Origin: Dactylis glomerata
Lineage: Eukaryota > Streptophyta > Magnoliopsida > Poales > Poaceae
DNA length: 64,000 bases
Reading direction: 5' to 3'
NCBI GenBank assembly: GCA_007115705.1
Contig: QXEO01002114.1
Coordinates: 186,001 to 250,000 of the forward strand
Position numbers and translations under genes: made by a program. Under the pieces are notes generated by a model. The model worked only from the letters and a program-made list of their open reading frames with translations, was not told the origin of the DNA and searched no databases. Below are positions 23,072-32,762 of the stretch, piece by piece (the stretch's first letter is position 1; each line of letters begins with the position of its first letter).

Positions 23072-24223
23072 GTTCCTCACGAGTAGAAAAAGACCGTTTT
23101 CACGGCACTTGTATCAGCTCAACCTGCTCTTAAGCACTGATATTAAGTTAAAGCGCAATATAGCGCCTCTGCTTCGGCATGACATCAAAATGGCATGAAG
23201 TCCATTTATTTTCTGTTGTACTCCACGCGGAAGGGGGCTAGGCACGGTGTCTATGCTGGGGCCTTTGCCCGGAAAACAGCGAGACCGAAAAACCCGAAGG
23301 GAATGAGCTCTGGTCGGGGGCGATGGCCCTATTATCGATCACCTCTAAATACCCATGGTGCTTAGTTCCTCGCAAAGTACATCGGAAAATAAAAAATCTT
23401 CGAGTAAAAGTCCAAGGTGTGCCCCAAGGCACCCGCTAAGGACCTACCCCTCGTGAGCAACCCTCACGAGGAGGCAAGAATGCGTCGATGCGACAAGCAT
23501 CCGCGGGAAGATTCCCTCTATCGAGGAAGGCCTAACGTGGCAGGATTATTGAAGACCAAGGCCGCTCCGATCATCTTGCGAAGGAGACGCAGATCCGGAG
23601 GTCCGCGCCAGGCCCTTCACCTCGTGAGCAACCCTTGCGAGGTGTCGATGGTCTCTGGGCTCTCTTAAGCGTCGACGTTTTCACGTCCGTGAGGGTCCAG
23701 CTTCCCTCAACGACGAGGAAGGCCCCGTGAATCGCCACGCGCGGCAATTTGCTCTTAGCTGCAGGCACAGATAGTGCCGCGCTCCTCCATGACGGAGAAG
23801 GTCCCTGTGCCGGTCACAGGGGCATCTTATTCGCCTTCTTTTTTCGTTTGTTTTATCGACTTGTTTTTCTGTTTTCGGGGATTTGGGGTTTTTTCTTTTC
23901 CAACTCTTTCTTCAACTTCTTGTCTCAGGAATTGTCCAGTGTGTCGTCGGCGCCGACCCCATCTCGAGCTCTGAGGCAAAGGGAGGCCTCCCTTCGACGC
24001 CAACAGCTCATCAGGGCTCTCGAGCGTGCGAATGACCAGGACTATGAAGAGCGATAAGAAGCGAAATGCAGGACAGCTAAAAAGCGGACTTCATTGATAT
24101 AATCCCATCATAGGGAGGAGCAAAAGCACGGCGGGGCATACCCCGCCGGCGAGAACTACACGACAAAAGAGGGGAGGAGACTAGCTCCCCTCCCCAGAAG
24201 ACTACCGCGTCAGGGCCTCCTCT
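23072..24223 (+). other. 3' spacer of the inner Tat element
   Basis: About 1.1 kb lies between pol and the stop of the antisense B3 ORF. I see no convincing gene. A 102-residue plus-strand ORF (23749-24057) has low-complexity hydrophobic and Arg-rich parts and no family signature. The spacer contains a perfect 9-base inverted repeat (CCTCGTGAG 23449-23457, CTCACGAGG 23463-23471) and a similar imperfect copy near 23628-23645. These repeat the LTR hairpin motif. Confidence 0.6.
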
Positions 24224-24988
24224 TCACTGTGCCGCGGGCTGGGGGTAGGTGCGGCGGACGCCACTGGCGGTGAAGATCCGCACCGAGGCCTCCAGCGTCC
24301 CCAGCTTGAAGCGGAAGACGAGGTGGTCGCCGACGCGGAGGCGATGGCCGAGGGCGAAGGCCCTCCAGCGGCCGGAGAGGACGGCGTTGCCGCCCACCCC
24401 GAGAAGGATGTCCACAGGCCAGAGCAGATCTGGCCTGCTCTGCTCCCCCAGGGCGATCTCCCCGGCGGCCGCGCCAGGGGCGTAAACCACCCTCCGGACG
24501 GCGTCGGGCAGCCGAAGGGAGTTGAAGCCCGGGGCGTCGACGACGACGAGGAGCTCCAAGAAGCGGGACCCCGGGCTGGTGAGGGGTCCCAGCATCGCCG
24601 CCGCCAGATGGCGCGGAGTGGCAACCACTCCGTTCGCCGGCGGGGCCAGAGGATCTGCAGCAGGGGGAGGGGGGCCCAGGGCGGCCTCCACCTCCCGGAG
24701 GACTCGGTCGACGCTCCCCGAGGCGCGGGGAGCAGGCGCCGCTGCCAGCGGCGACGGCGAGTTCAGAGCGCCTCCGCGCACGGGACCCCGGAGGGTCATG
24801 GCACTGGAGGTCCCCAAGGCGGCGCGGCTCGCCTCGTCCTGCCTCGGCGCGCCGATGCGGAGGGGGCCGCCGGCGCCGGGCGTCCATCGGGCCGGGATCT
24901 TCACCTTGATCCGGCTGCCCGGGGGGCGTCTGCGGCGCTTTCCCCCGGAGCTTGGACCAGCGGCGGTGACGGAGGCGGAGGGGTCCAT
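24224..24988 (-). CDS. Antisense extra ORF with a B3-type DNA-binding domain (254 aa)
   Basis: The ORF is intact from ATG 24988 (MDPSASVTAAGPSS) to its stop at 24224. The N-terminal half is Pro/Ala/Arg-rich and probably disordered, with a basic stretch (GGKRRRRPPGSRIKVK) that could be a nuclear signal. Residues of about 140-245 look like a plant B3 domain: FLELLVVVDA, LRLPDAVRRVVY, LLWPVDILLG, then LSGRWRAFALGHRLRVGDHLVFRFKLG and ASVRIFTASG, matching the B3 pattern of G-W-x-x-F, L-x-x-G-D and V-F-R-[FY]. B3 proteins bind short DNA motifs. The ORF lies in the 3' spacer, opposite to pol, with its own TATA-like box upstream. Extra ORFs in this position are known in Tat elements, and the DNA-binding role is inferred from the domain. 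Confidence 0.82.
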   Translation of the reverse strand: MDPSASVTAAGPSSGGKRRRRPPGSRIKVKIPARWTPGAGGPLRIGAPRQDEASRAALGTSSAMTLRGPVRGGALNSPSPLAAAPAPRASGSVDRVLREVEAALGPPPPAADPLAPPANGVVATPRHLAAAMLGPLTSPGSRFLELLVVVDAPGFNSLRLPDAVRRVVYAPGAAAGEIALGEQSRPDLLWPVDILLGVGGNAVLSGRWRAFALGHRLRVGDHLVFRFKLGTLEASVRIFTASGVRRTYPQPAAQ

Positions 24989-25060
24989 GAGCTCAGGGGC
25001 GTGGAAGCAGAAATGGCACTGGAGGAAGGAGGTGAAGTGTCTGAGGTCTCGAGGAGGATC

Positions 25061-25068
25061 TATTTAAG
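25061..25068 (-). promoter_or_regulatory. TATA-like box for the antisense B3 ORF
   Basis: On the minus strand this reads CTTAAATA, about 75 bases before the ATG, with a CT-rich leader in between (acctccttcctcc). Spacing and leader composition resemble plant core promoters. Confidence 0.5.
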
Positions 25069-25365
25069 GGGGGCATCCGGCGTCGATGCGTCAAATCCCT
25101 GCGCGGGAATCGAAGCGTTGGCGCAGCGCTCCGCAGTCAAGCGACGCATCATTATGATGGTTTGACGCCTCGGAGACTGCAACGTCGCCCGCCGCTTCGT
25201 CTCGCCAGCTGCGGCCGCGCCACGCGTCCGCAGCCTCTGCCTCTTCACATGGTCCTCTGACCGCGCGGTTGACGCGTGCCATTGGAGGGCCCAGCAGCTT
25301 CGGGGGCCCCCGGCCCTTCGCTTCCTCAAGAGGACGCGTTCGCGGGCCGGGCTCCCGGGGGCTAC

Positions 25366-26265
25366 TGTCGGTGTTCTGGATACCGGGGTATCCCGGTCCA
25401 CCTGCTCCTGGGCCACGTCATCGGCCCATCTTCAGAATCAACGACCCAAGCTGCGGAGAAGAACCTCACGAGGAGGCGCCTCGTGAGGAGAACGACGACG
25501 GAAACTGCTAAGGACCAGAAGACCTCCTCATGAGCCCCTGCTGGTGAGGAGAGGAAGCACGCCCATGTCAGCTCGGCACGTTTGCGTGCAGAGCAAGAAG
25601 ATAACGGGCAGAAGACCGTGTACCGCCCACGCTACCCCCGACAGGGAGGAGACCAACTTTCGCTGTGCCTGCCCAAAGCGGCACAGTGGTTGTTGGCCAC
25701 CCCCCTAAAAATAGCGTGGACGGTGCAGGGCGCTAGGGGAAGACGTCAGCTTCCTCCACCCACTCCGGTGGACCGGCGCCACTACCCTACGAAGACTACG
25801 TCCACAGAAGAATAGAGTCTACAGCTGTCCTCCCTCCTTGGCCGTGTGTGGCAACCCCTTCCCCAAGAAGATAAGGGGAAGGAGGACCTTGGCGCTATAA
25901 AAGGAGGGGGAGGCCACCCCTTAGGGGGGATCGGATCTTCATCTTCTTTAGGATGCTAGCTGGGCACGCAGGTTCTTCAACCTCTGGCCAGCTAGAGCTT
26001 TGTAGCCAAGACCTTGTACTCCTCGCGAGGTGTCGCGTTGCAATACAAGAAGGCAGGAAGTAGGGGTTTTACCTCACCACGAGGGCCCAGAACCTGGGTA
26101 AAGCTCGGTGTCTCTCTCTGCAGTGTGTAGTGCGTTCGACGACTTGAGGCTTCCGTCACCGTGCTTCGCTGCGATCCGAGATCTCACACGTTCAGCCCCC
26201 TGCGTTCGAATCTTTGGGTCCGTTGCGTGGTACCCCGTGTTCTTGCGACACGAAATCCATCGACA
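25366..26265 (+). repeat. 3' LTR of the inner Tat element
   Basis: This LTR is 900 bases, the same length as the 5' copy, with a TATA box at 25896-25904 and the hairpin at 25464-25473/25479-25488. The 377 bases between the B3 start codon and this LTR hold only the putative B3 promoter and a GC-rich polypurine-type end (cccgggggctac). Confidence 0.92.
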
Positions 26266-26270
26266 GGTCC

Positions 26271-26588
26271 AATGTTTATTCCTTGTGGCATAAGGGGAAG
26301 CATCATGTGTTTAAGCCTATGCTCGATAAGGATATCAAAGTGGACGTGTTTGCTGCACAGAAAAAGGTCCAACACATTAAGGCGAAACCGCGGACGGTTT
26401 CCTTTCAAGTTGGGGGGGATGATAAGGGGAGCATAGCTACTACTCCTAATATTTTACCACCTCCTTATGTTCTGAAGCTTGGACAATTCTACTTTGAAGT
26501 GCCTCCAGAAGATGATGTGAAGCCCAACTTTCGTACACCTCCAATGGAGTTTCATGTTCGCCAAGGCGCTGCAGCCAAAGATATTTAG
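26271..26588 (+). pseudogene. CRM-like protease C-terminus and tail ending in the 3' LTR
   Basis: The frame broken at 16639 resumes at 26271 exactly in phase after the TSD (NVYSLWHKGKHHVFKP) and reaches TAG at 26586-26588. The last 169 bases lie inside the 3' LTR. The tail (PPPYVLKLGQFYFEVPP) stands where autonomous CRM elements have the integrase C-terminal CR motif. Protease is therefore fused directly to the tail, with RT to integrase deleted. This segment itself has no stop. Confidence 0.8.
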
Positions 26589-27045
26589 GTGTTCTATTTT
26601 AATTAAGTCCGCGTCATGTTTTTATTTCAGTTTGGTTTTATTTGTGTGTGATGGTTTTAGGCATGTCCAAAATCAAGTGGGTTTTAGCCATTTGGGCTTT
26701 TAGTTTGGTATGGGGCCTAGCCCAGCCAAAGTAGCGTTGAGAGTCACCCCATATAGGGTTATGGCAGCCGCCATGGTATCGGAGATTTGCTATTTTCGAG
26801 CTAAGGAAGAGACCACAAAAGTCCCAATGTTTGGGGGCGCATATCCGTGTGTTTGCTTGCTGATCTTTGAGATCTGATGTTATGCCATGCGTGGGAATTG
26901 ATTCCGATCAGTTTTAACGCGAGGAATTGAAGAGAGACCTGTTTGATCTATTTCAGATTGAGTTCTCTTTGTTATCTTGCTGATTCTATCGATCCCCATG
27001 AAAAATTGGGCCTAAAACCCCTTTGGATCATGTTGATCCGTATCA
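26420..27045 (+). repeat. 3' LTR of the CRM-like element
   Basis: This LTR is 626 bases, from TGATAAGGGG to CCGTATCA, and is followed by the second gcttt. Confidence 0.9.
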
Positions 27046-27050
27046 GCTTT

Positions 27051-28089
27051 CCTTTCTAGACGCATATTCGGGATACAATCAGATCAAGTTGAAGAAAGAA
27101 GACAAAGAAAAAACAGCCTTTATCACACCTTACAGCGTCTTTTGTTACCAAGTAATGCCCTTCGGCCTCAAGAACGCAGGAGCAACCTATCAAAGGATGA
27201 TGCAAAATTGCCTAGGAAGCCAAATAGGCCAAAACATCCAAGTATACATCGATGACGTAGTCATCGCCACAAGAAAAGAGGAGTCCCTAATCGGTGACTT
27301 GAAGGAAACTTTCGACAATCTCGATAGGTACAAACTAAAGCTAAACCTGACCAAATGTTCTTTTGGTGTTTCAGCATTCTGGGATTCCTGGTATCAGCAA
27401 GAGGAATAGAAGCAAATCTAGAGAAAATCCAGGCAATATTAACAATGGGAAAACTAGCAAAACTGCACGAAGTGCAGCAACCCGCAGGACGCGTAGCAGC
27501 ACTAAGTCAATTCGTCGCACGATTACACGAAAAGGCTCTCCCATTCTACGCACTCATGAAGAAGTCAGACAAAAAGTTTGAATGGACAGAGGAGGCAGAC
27601 GTAGTGTTCTCGCAACTGAAAAAAGTGCTCTCCACACCACCAGTGTTGATCGCACCAAAAGAAAGGGAGCCACTGCTACTATACATCGCTGCTACACACC
27701 AGGTGGTGAGCACGGTGTTAGTGGTCGAATGAAGTGAAGAGGGGAAGGCGCAAAGAGTCCAGCGACCAGTATATTTCCTCAGCAAAGTTTTATCACCATC
27801 AAAATAGCGCTATCAACATTACCAAAAACTTGCGTACATCATGTTCACAACAACACGGAAGTTATGGCAATACTTCGTGGTTCATCCAATCATAGTGGTT
27901 AACGAAGCTCCACTATCGAATATACTGAACAACCCTGAAGCAACAGGACGTGTCTCCTTGTGGGGAATCAGACTTTCCCCTCTGGACATCACGTATGAGA
28001 AAATAAAGGCTATCAAATCCCAGGTTTTGCCAGATTTCACAGCAGAGTGGCTAGAATTACAAAACACAGGACCACATGACCTGTCAAGC
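27051..28089 (+). pseudogene. Backbone Tat RT and RNase H, continued
   Basis: RT resumes in phase after the TSD with SFLDAYSGYNQIKL and carries MPFGLKNAGATYQRMM and catalytic YIDD at about 27245-27256. A frameshift lies at about 27370-27385. The next frame carries FLVSARGIEANLEKIQAIL, a TGA occurs at 27730-27732, and another stop near 27806 falls in the RNase H region (VYFLSKVLSPSK). The frame then runs on with LSNILNNPEATGRVSLWGI and DFTAEWLE, the end of RNase H. The minus-strand copy at 41826-43270 is homologous throughout. Confidence 0.85.
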
Positions 28090-29836
28090 GTTTGGACAAT
28101 GTATTTCGACGGGTCCAAAAGGATTCAAGGAGCCGGAGCAGGGGTAGTATTAATATCACCATAAGGAGATAAGCTAAAATATGTGATAAGGATGAGTTTC
28201 CTGCAAGCTTCCAAAAATGAAGCCGGGTATGAGGCTTTGTTGCATGGAATGAAGATGGCTAAAGCATGTGGCGCAACTCGATTAAAAATATTTGGAGACT
28301 CGAATCTTGTGGTCCAACAAGTGATGAATCGTTGCGACGTGGTCAGCGACAACATGACTGCCTATCGAAACCTATACTACTACTTACAAGGAACCTTCGA
28401 CGGATGCAAAAATTCACATATAAGTAGGACAAGTAACGAGGAAGCCGATAATTTGGCAAACATTGGGTCCCAATGTCTGCCCGTACCACCAGGAGTTTTT
28501 TGGGAAGAAATCATCGAGAGATCAATAAAGGAAAGCAAAAATTCGAATTCCAGAAAACCAAGCAGCGTACAACAGCAGGCTCGAGGGCTTGCAAGACAGG
28601 AGCAGAAAGTACGACAGAGCCCGAGGAGGTTATGATGGTTGAAGTAACCTGGATGCAGCCATACTTAGCATATATGGTTAATAAGACACTACCCAAAGAT
28701 GTGGTTGAGGCACGAAGGATAATACGACGATCCAAAGCTTTCGTTGTCCTACAAGGGAAGTTGTACAAGAGAAGCATCATGGGCGTTTTGCAAAGATGTG
28801 TCGCCCCTCAAGAAGGGCAAATCATACTAAAGGATATCCATGCAGGATTCTGCGGTCATCATGCCAGCAGCAGAGCTATAGCGGCCAAAGCCTTTCGTGC
28901 AGGATTTTACTGGTTAACAACAATAGAAGACGTAAAAGACTTCGTCCGGAGGTGTGAGGCTGTCAACGATTTGCATCTAGGCCCCACGCGCCAGCAGCAG
29001 AACTTCAGCCAATACCATTATCATGGCCTTTTGCACAATGGGGTTTGGACATGGTAGGTAAGCTGCACAAATCATGGCCAGGCGGGCACGTCTACATGTT
29101 GGTAGCAGTCGATAAGTTCACCAAGTGGGTCGAGGCAGCCCCAGTAACTACTCAAGATTCTATAGCAGCGATCAATTTCATCAAGTCGATAATATTCCGC
29201 TTTGTGGTTCCACATAGTATCATCACGGACAACGGGAAGAACTTCACATCCAAGGAATTCAAAAACTATTGTGAGAGTATGGGCATCAAATTGAAGTTTG
29301 CATCTGTCACACATCCAAAGACAAATGGACAAGTCGAAAAAGCAAACGGCTTAATATGCAACGGCATCAAGAAGAGGCTACTGGTACCCCTCGAGAAAGC
29401 CAAACACACTTGGGTAGATGAGTTACCCTCCGTGCTTTGGAGTCTTAGAACCACTCCCAATGCAGCAACTCAAGAAATACCTCATGAGGCTCCCAGAATT
29501 GCGACTTATGATGAAACTGCTTCTAATGAAGCACTTCAAGATGACGTTGATGCACACAACAAAGCCAGAGATGTTGCGTTGGAAAGATCCACGCAATACC
29601 AACAGAGCCTAAGAAATTAACACAATACGCGAGTTCATCCCCGCTCTTTCGTCGTGGGGGATCTCATGTTATGACTCAAGCAGGACGGCCATGGCAAGTT
29701 AGAATCGCCATGGCTGGGAACTTACATAGTCAAAGAAGTTATACCAGGAGGAGCGTATCGACTACAAGATAAAACAACATGCAAATACGAAGGCAACCCA
29801 TGGAACACGGAGCAACTTTGGCATTTTTATGCATAA
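28090..29836 (+). pseudogene. Backbone Tat second RNase H and integrase
   Basis: The second RNase H shows MYFDGSKRIQGAGAGVVL, KNEAGYEALLHGMKMA and FGDSNLVVQQVM, with a TAA at about 28162-28164. Integrase starts near 28640 with a changed frame. Its zinc site is damaged: RCEA at 28951 is followed by an out-of-frame stretch. The core returns at 29045 with VDKFTKWVEAAP, IITDNGKNFTS and GQVEKANG, so the DDE residues are visible. A gap of roughly 25 codons follows RTTPNAATQEIPH, removing the block that reads GETPFFLVYGAEAVLP in the inner element. The C-terminal WNTEQLWHFYA ends at 29834-29836. Confidence 0.83.
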
Positions 29837-30389
29837 GAGGCATCGCCTTCAAAGATTTTTTATCGACATACATAAAACTTTGAGTTATGACCCTCTAAAC
29901 CCAGAACACGAGGCCACAGGTCGGGTTTCTTGGGTCAACTCTATGATTTGTATATGTATATCAGCATTTTCCGCTCAGGAGCTTCGAACCTTGAGTCGTC
30001 ATGATAGCAGTAAAAATAATATTGAGATCATGTTATCATGTTTTCTCATGAGTAATCACCGAGTTATCTACATAGTGAGTTCGACAATCCGCTTCACGAA
30101 AATCAGACGATTAAGCATGAAGAAATAGCGCAAAGATGCTCGAGATATTACCTTGGAACACTGGTTGTTCCCTTGGTTTTTCATTGACAAGCAAGCAAAC
30201 ACATTGTTCATAGCAAGTACTTATTGCCATTACAGATAAAATGAAAGAAGTACATTGCATAGAGATTATATCAAAACTAAGAACTCTAGTGGAAATGTAC
30301 TTTAGCTTCATACTTCTTCTAGCACTGAGTCCCATCGAAGATCTTCACGTCAAACTTCGAAGTGCCACAGTGATAGTTGAATAGCAAGA
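29837..30389 (+). other. 3' spacer of the backbone Tat element, first part
   Basis: About 550 AT-rich bases follow pol. I see no ORF, RNA gene or repeat. The spacer continues after the solo LTR at 32014. Confidence 0.6.
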
Positions 30390-30394
30390 ACCAC

Positions 30395-32008
30395 TGATAG
30401 TGCGTGTTAGGCACCTAGTTGGGAACCCCAAGAGGAAGGTATGATGAGCACAACAACAAGTCTTCCCTCAGTATGAAATCGAGGTTTATCGAACCAGTAG
30501 GAGAAAGAACCAACTTCCGAAGGTTGATGCTCGCTGGCTTGGCGACAACTCCAGACAATTTATATATGGCGCCTTATCTGGGGCGTAGCTTTGCACCAGC
30601 AGCAACATGGAACCTGCACACAACACAACCAAAGTACTTTGCCCCAACTTACAGTGAGGTTTTCAATCTCACCGGTTTGCTGTAAATAAAGGATTAAACG
30701 TATTGTGTGGTAAAAGATAGTAGTTTGCGAGAAAGCAAATAATGCGAGTAAATAGTAATAAGAATGTAAAAGAATGGACCGGGGTCCACAGTTCACTAGA
30801 GGTGTCTCTCCATAAAGATAAATAACATGTTGGGTAAATAAATTACAGTTGGGCAATTGACAGAATAAAGAAAACATGCACATGTCATGAGGATCACTAT
30901 GAGGTTCACTTGGGCATTACAACATAATGCATAGACCGTAATCCAACTGCATCTATGACTAATATCCACCCACCGATGTCATCCGAGCAACCGTTGGGTA
31001 TTAAGTTGCAAGCAACAGATTATTGCCTTAAGCAAAGTGTGTAATGTAAACAATACGAATGTTCTTGAACACAAGATTGTTGTTTTCTCCCTAGTAACAA
31101 CAACACATCTACAACCTTAGAGGTTATTGCCACTCCCCAAGATTACTAGAGGCATGAAACCACTATCGAGCATAAATACTCCCTCTTGGAGTCACTAGCA
31201 TCTACTCGGCCAAGATATCTACTAGCAACGGAGAGCATGCAAGATCATAAACAACATAGAGATGATAAATCAATAAATCAACTTGACATAGTACTCAATA
31301 TTCATCGGATCTCAACAAACACAACATGTAGAATTACACAACGATGATCTTGATCATGATAGGCAGCTCACAAGATCTAAACATGAAGCACGTGGAGGAG
31401 AAGACAACCATCTAGCTATTGCTATGGACCCGTAGTCCAAGGTAGACTACTCACACATCACTCTGGAGGCAGGCATGGTGATGAAGAAGTCCTACGATGG
31501 TGATTCCCCTCTCCGGTAGGGTGCCGGGAAGAGCTTCTGGACCCTCCCGATCTCGCGTCGACGACGGCGGCAGCTTGTAGTATGTTTTCTGGAAAATTGA
31601 TCAGGTCCTTAGGGTTTTCTCACCGAGGAGAATATATAGGCGGAAGGGCGATGTCAGGAGGTGGGCCAGGTGGCCACACCACCTGGTGGCGTGGGCCAGG
31701 GGTAGGCCGTGCCACCCTATGGGGCAGCTGCCTGCTGGCCCCCCTCCATCTCTGCTTTGGACTCCGTCTCGTGTCGGGAAAAATAGGAACTTCGGCTTTT
31801 GTTTCGTCCAATTCCAAGAATATTTCCTATGTAGCTTTTCTGAAACACAAAAATAGCAGAAAACAGGGAACTGGCACTATGGCATCTCGTTAATAGGTTA
31901 GTTCCGGAAAATGCATAAAAACACCACGAAGTGTAACAAAACACAAAGCAAATGGTGCATAAACAAGCATGGAGCATCAAAAATTATAGATACGTTTGAG
32001 ACATATCA
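30395..32008 (-). repeat. Solo LTR, Sabrina/WHAM-like, TSD accac
   Basis: A single LTR of 1614 bases, homologous to the other TGATACGTCTC-type LTRs, has no internal region on either side. The flanks are accac at 30390-30394 and 32009-32013, so both ends are original and the internal sequence was probably lost by LTR-LTR recombination. The TATA-like tatatata lies at about 31632-31639. Confidence 0.9.
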
Positions 32009-32318
32009 ACCACCCTTGATGCAGACCGTAATCCTCTGCGAAGCGGGGCCAGCCGCCCTTGGAGAACATCTCTATTCTTGTGTTGATTCGTCGGGTGCGC
32101 GTCAAGCGCTCCCAATGGTAGTAGCCCCCGAGGCTATAAGGAGGGGTGCATTGCAACCTTTTATAGACTCAAATATTTTTCTTCCTTCATCACCTTTTAT
32201 CCTTGGAGGTTTGCACGTATCTTCTCTTCTTCCTTTATATATATTTCTGCTGTTCCTTTCTCAGCTTTGAGCAAAATGTCAAAGCTCGTAACTTTAATTG
32301 GACCTGTAATTCAGAAAG

Positions 32319-32437
32319 GCCCATGAAAGGTTAATTATAAATAAAGTACGCCAGCTTGCCAGGGAAAACCATAATCCCTTCATTGTGAGCTTTCTCCGCC
32401 GCATCGTCTTCTTCCTCCAAATCTCATCTAGGGTTTT
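32319..32437 (+). promoter_or_regulatory. Plant-type promoter of the AT-hook ORF
   Basis: Three elements occur in order: ggccca (site II-like) near 32319, TATA box tataaataaa at 32336-32345, and ctagggtttt at 32428-32437, the reverse of the telo-box AAAACCCTA. The leader between TATA and ATG 32464 is CT-rich. This arrangement is common in broadly expressed plant genes. The upstream 32014-32318 is the rest of the Tat 3' spacer and contains no gene. Confidence 0.55.
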
Positions 32438-32463
32438 CTCTTTTTACCAAGCACAACTTTCCA

Positions 32464-32762
32464 ATGGCGGATACCGGTGCTGCCAACCTTGACACCGGTG
32501 TGCTGATGGAGAAGCGGGGATGCGGCCGTCCCCGCGGCAGTAAAAACAAACCGAAGGACACCTCCCTGGTGGCTTCGTTGTCTGCATCTGCAAAGCGGTG
32601 CCCTGGCCGCCCCTTGGGAAGTAAGAACAAGCCCAAGGCATCTGCCGCCGTTGCCCCAGGTGCCAACGCTACTCCTCGCAACGCCTCTCCTCCTCCTCCT
32701 CCTGTCAAGATTTATTCTTTCTTCTGTATCGCTGGTGCTCAATGCCATGAGCAACAGCGTGT
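32464..32762 (+). pseudogene. Tat extra ORF with two AT-hooks and a B3-like start, first part
   Basis: ATG 32464 opens MADTGAANLDTG. Residues 19-31 (GCGRPRGSKNKPK) and 46-58 (CPGRPLGSKNKPK) are two AT-hook motifs in tandem, which bind the minor groove of AT-rich DNA. A Pro-rich linker and SFFCIAGAQCHEQQRV follow. The 4.5 kb LTR inserted after 32762 would add a premature end, but the frame continues exactly in phase at 37324 beyond the second TSD copy. The ORF lies downstream of pol in the sense direction, inside the 3' spacer of the backbone Tat element, and has its own promoter-like region. A host origin by capture is inferred. Confidence 0.75.

Larger units (their letters stand above)
16640..26265 (+). 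mobile_element. Nearly intact Tat-lineage Gypsy element with antisense B3 ORF
   Basis: The two LTRs are 900 bases each (16640-17539, 25366-26265). The flanks are ggtca (16635-16639) and ggtcc (26266-26270), a TSD with one later change, and the host ORF is continuous across them. The order is LTR, primer site, gag, protease, RT, RNase H, second RNase H, integrase, 3' spacer with antisense ORF, LTR. The second RNase H places it in the Tat lineage. By eye the LTRs differ at about 17 sites (around 2%), so this is one of the youngest insertions here. Its GC-rich coding sequence stands out from the AT-rich neighbours. Confidence 0.93.
13687..27045 (+). mobile_element. Non-autonomous CRM-like (centromeric chromovirus type) element, TSD gcttt
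   Basis: Two 626-base LTRs (13687-14312, 26420-27045) are flanked by gcttt at 13682-13686 and 27046-27050, and the host RT frame is continuous once the element is removed. A primer site like initiator tRNA-Met follows the 5' LTR. The single coding region holds gag, CCHC knuckle and protease, then a C-terminal tail, with RT, RNase H and integrase missing. The frame ends inside the 3' LTR. That overlap is a hallmark of the CRM clade, and the pol-less layout recalls wheat Quinta. About 20 LTR differences counted by eye (around 3%) make it older than the element nested inside it. Confidence 0.85.

Noticed and set aside
23749..24057. 102-codon plus-strand ORF in the Tat 3' spacer
   Set aside because: It has low-complexity hydrophobic and Arg-rich sequence, no start context or domain, and no second copy to compare.
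24323..25165. 280-codon plus-strand ORF opposite the B3 ORF
   Set aside because: It is a GC-driven shadow of the minus-strand B3 frame. Composition is low-complexity Gly/Arg, with no motif.
32424..32754. Minus-strand ORFs of 94 and 108 codons opposite the AT-hook ORF
   Set aside because: They are shadows of the AT-hook coding frame with no recognisable motif.
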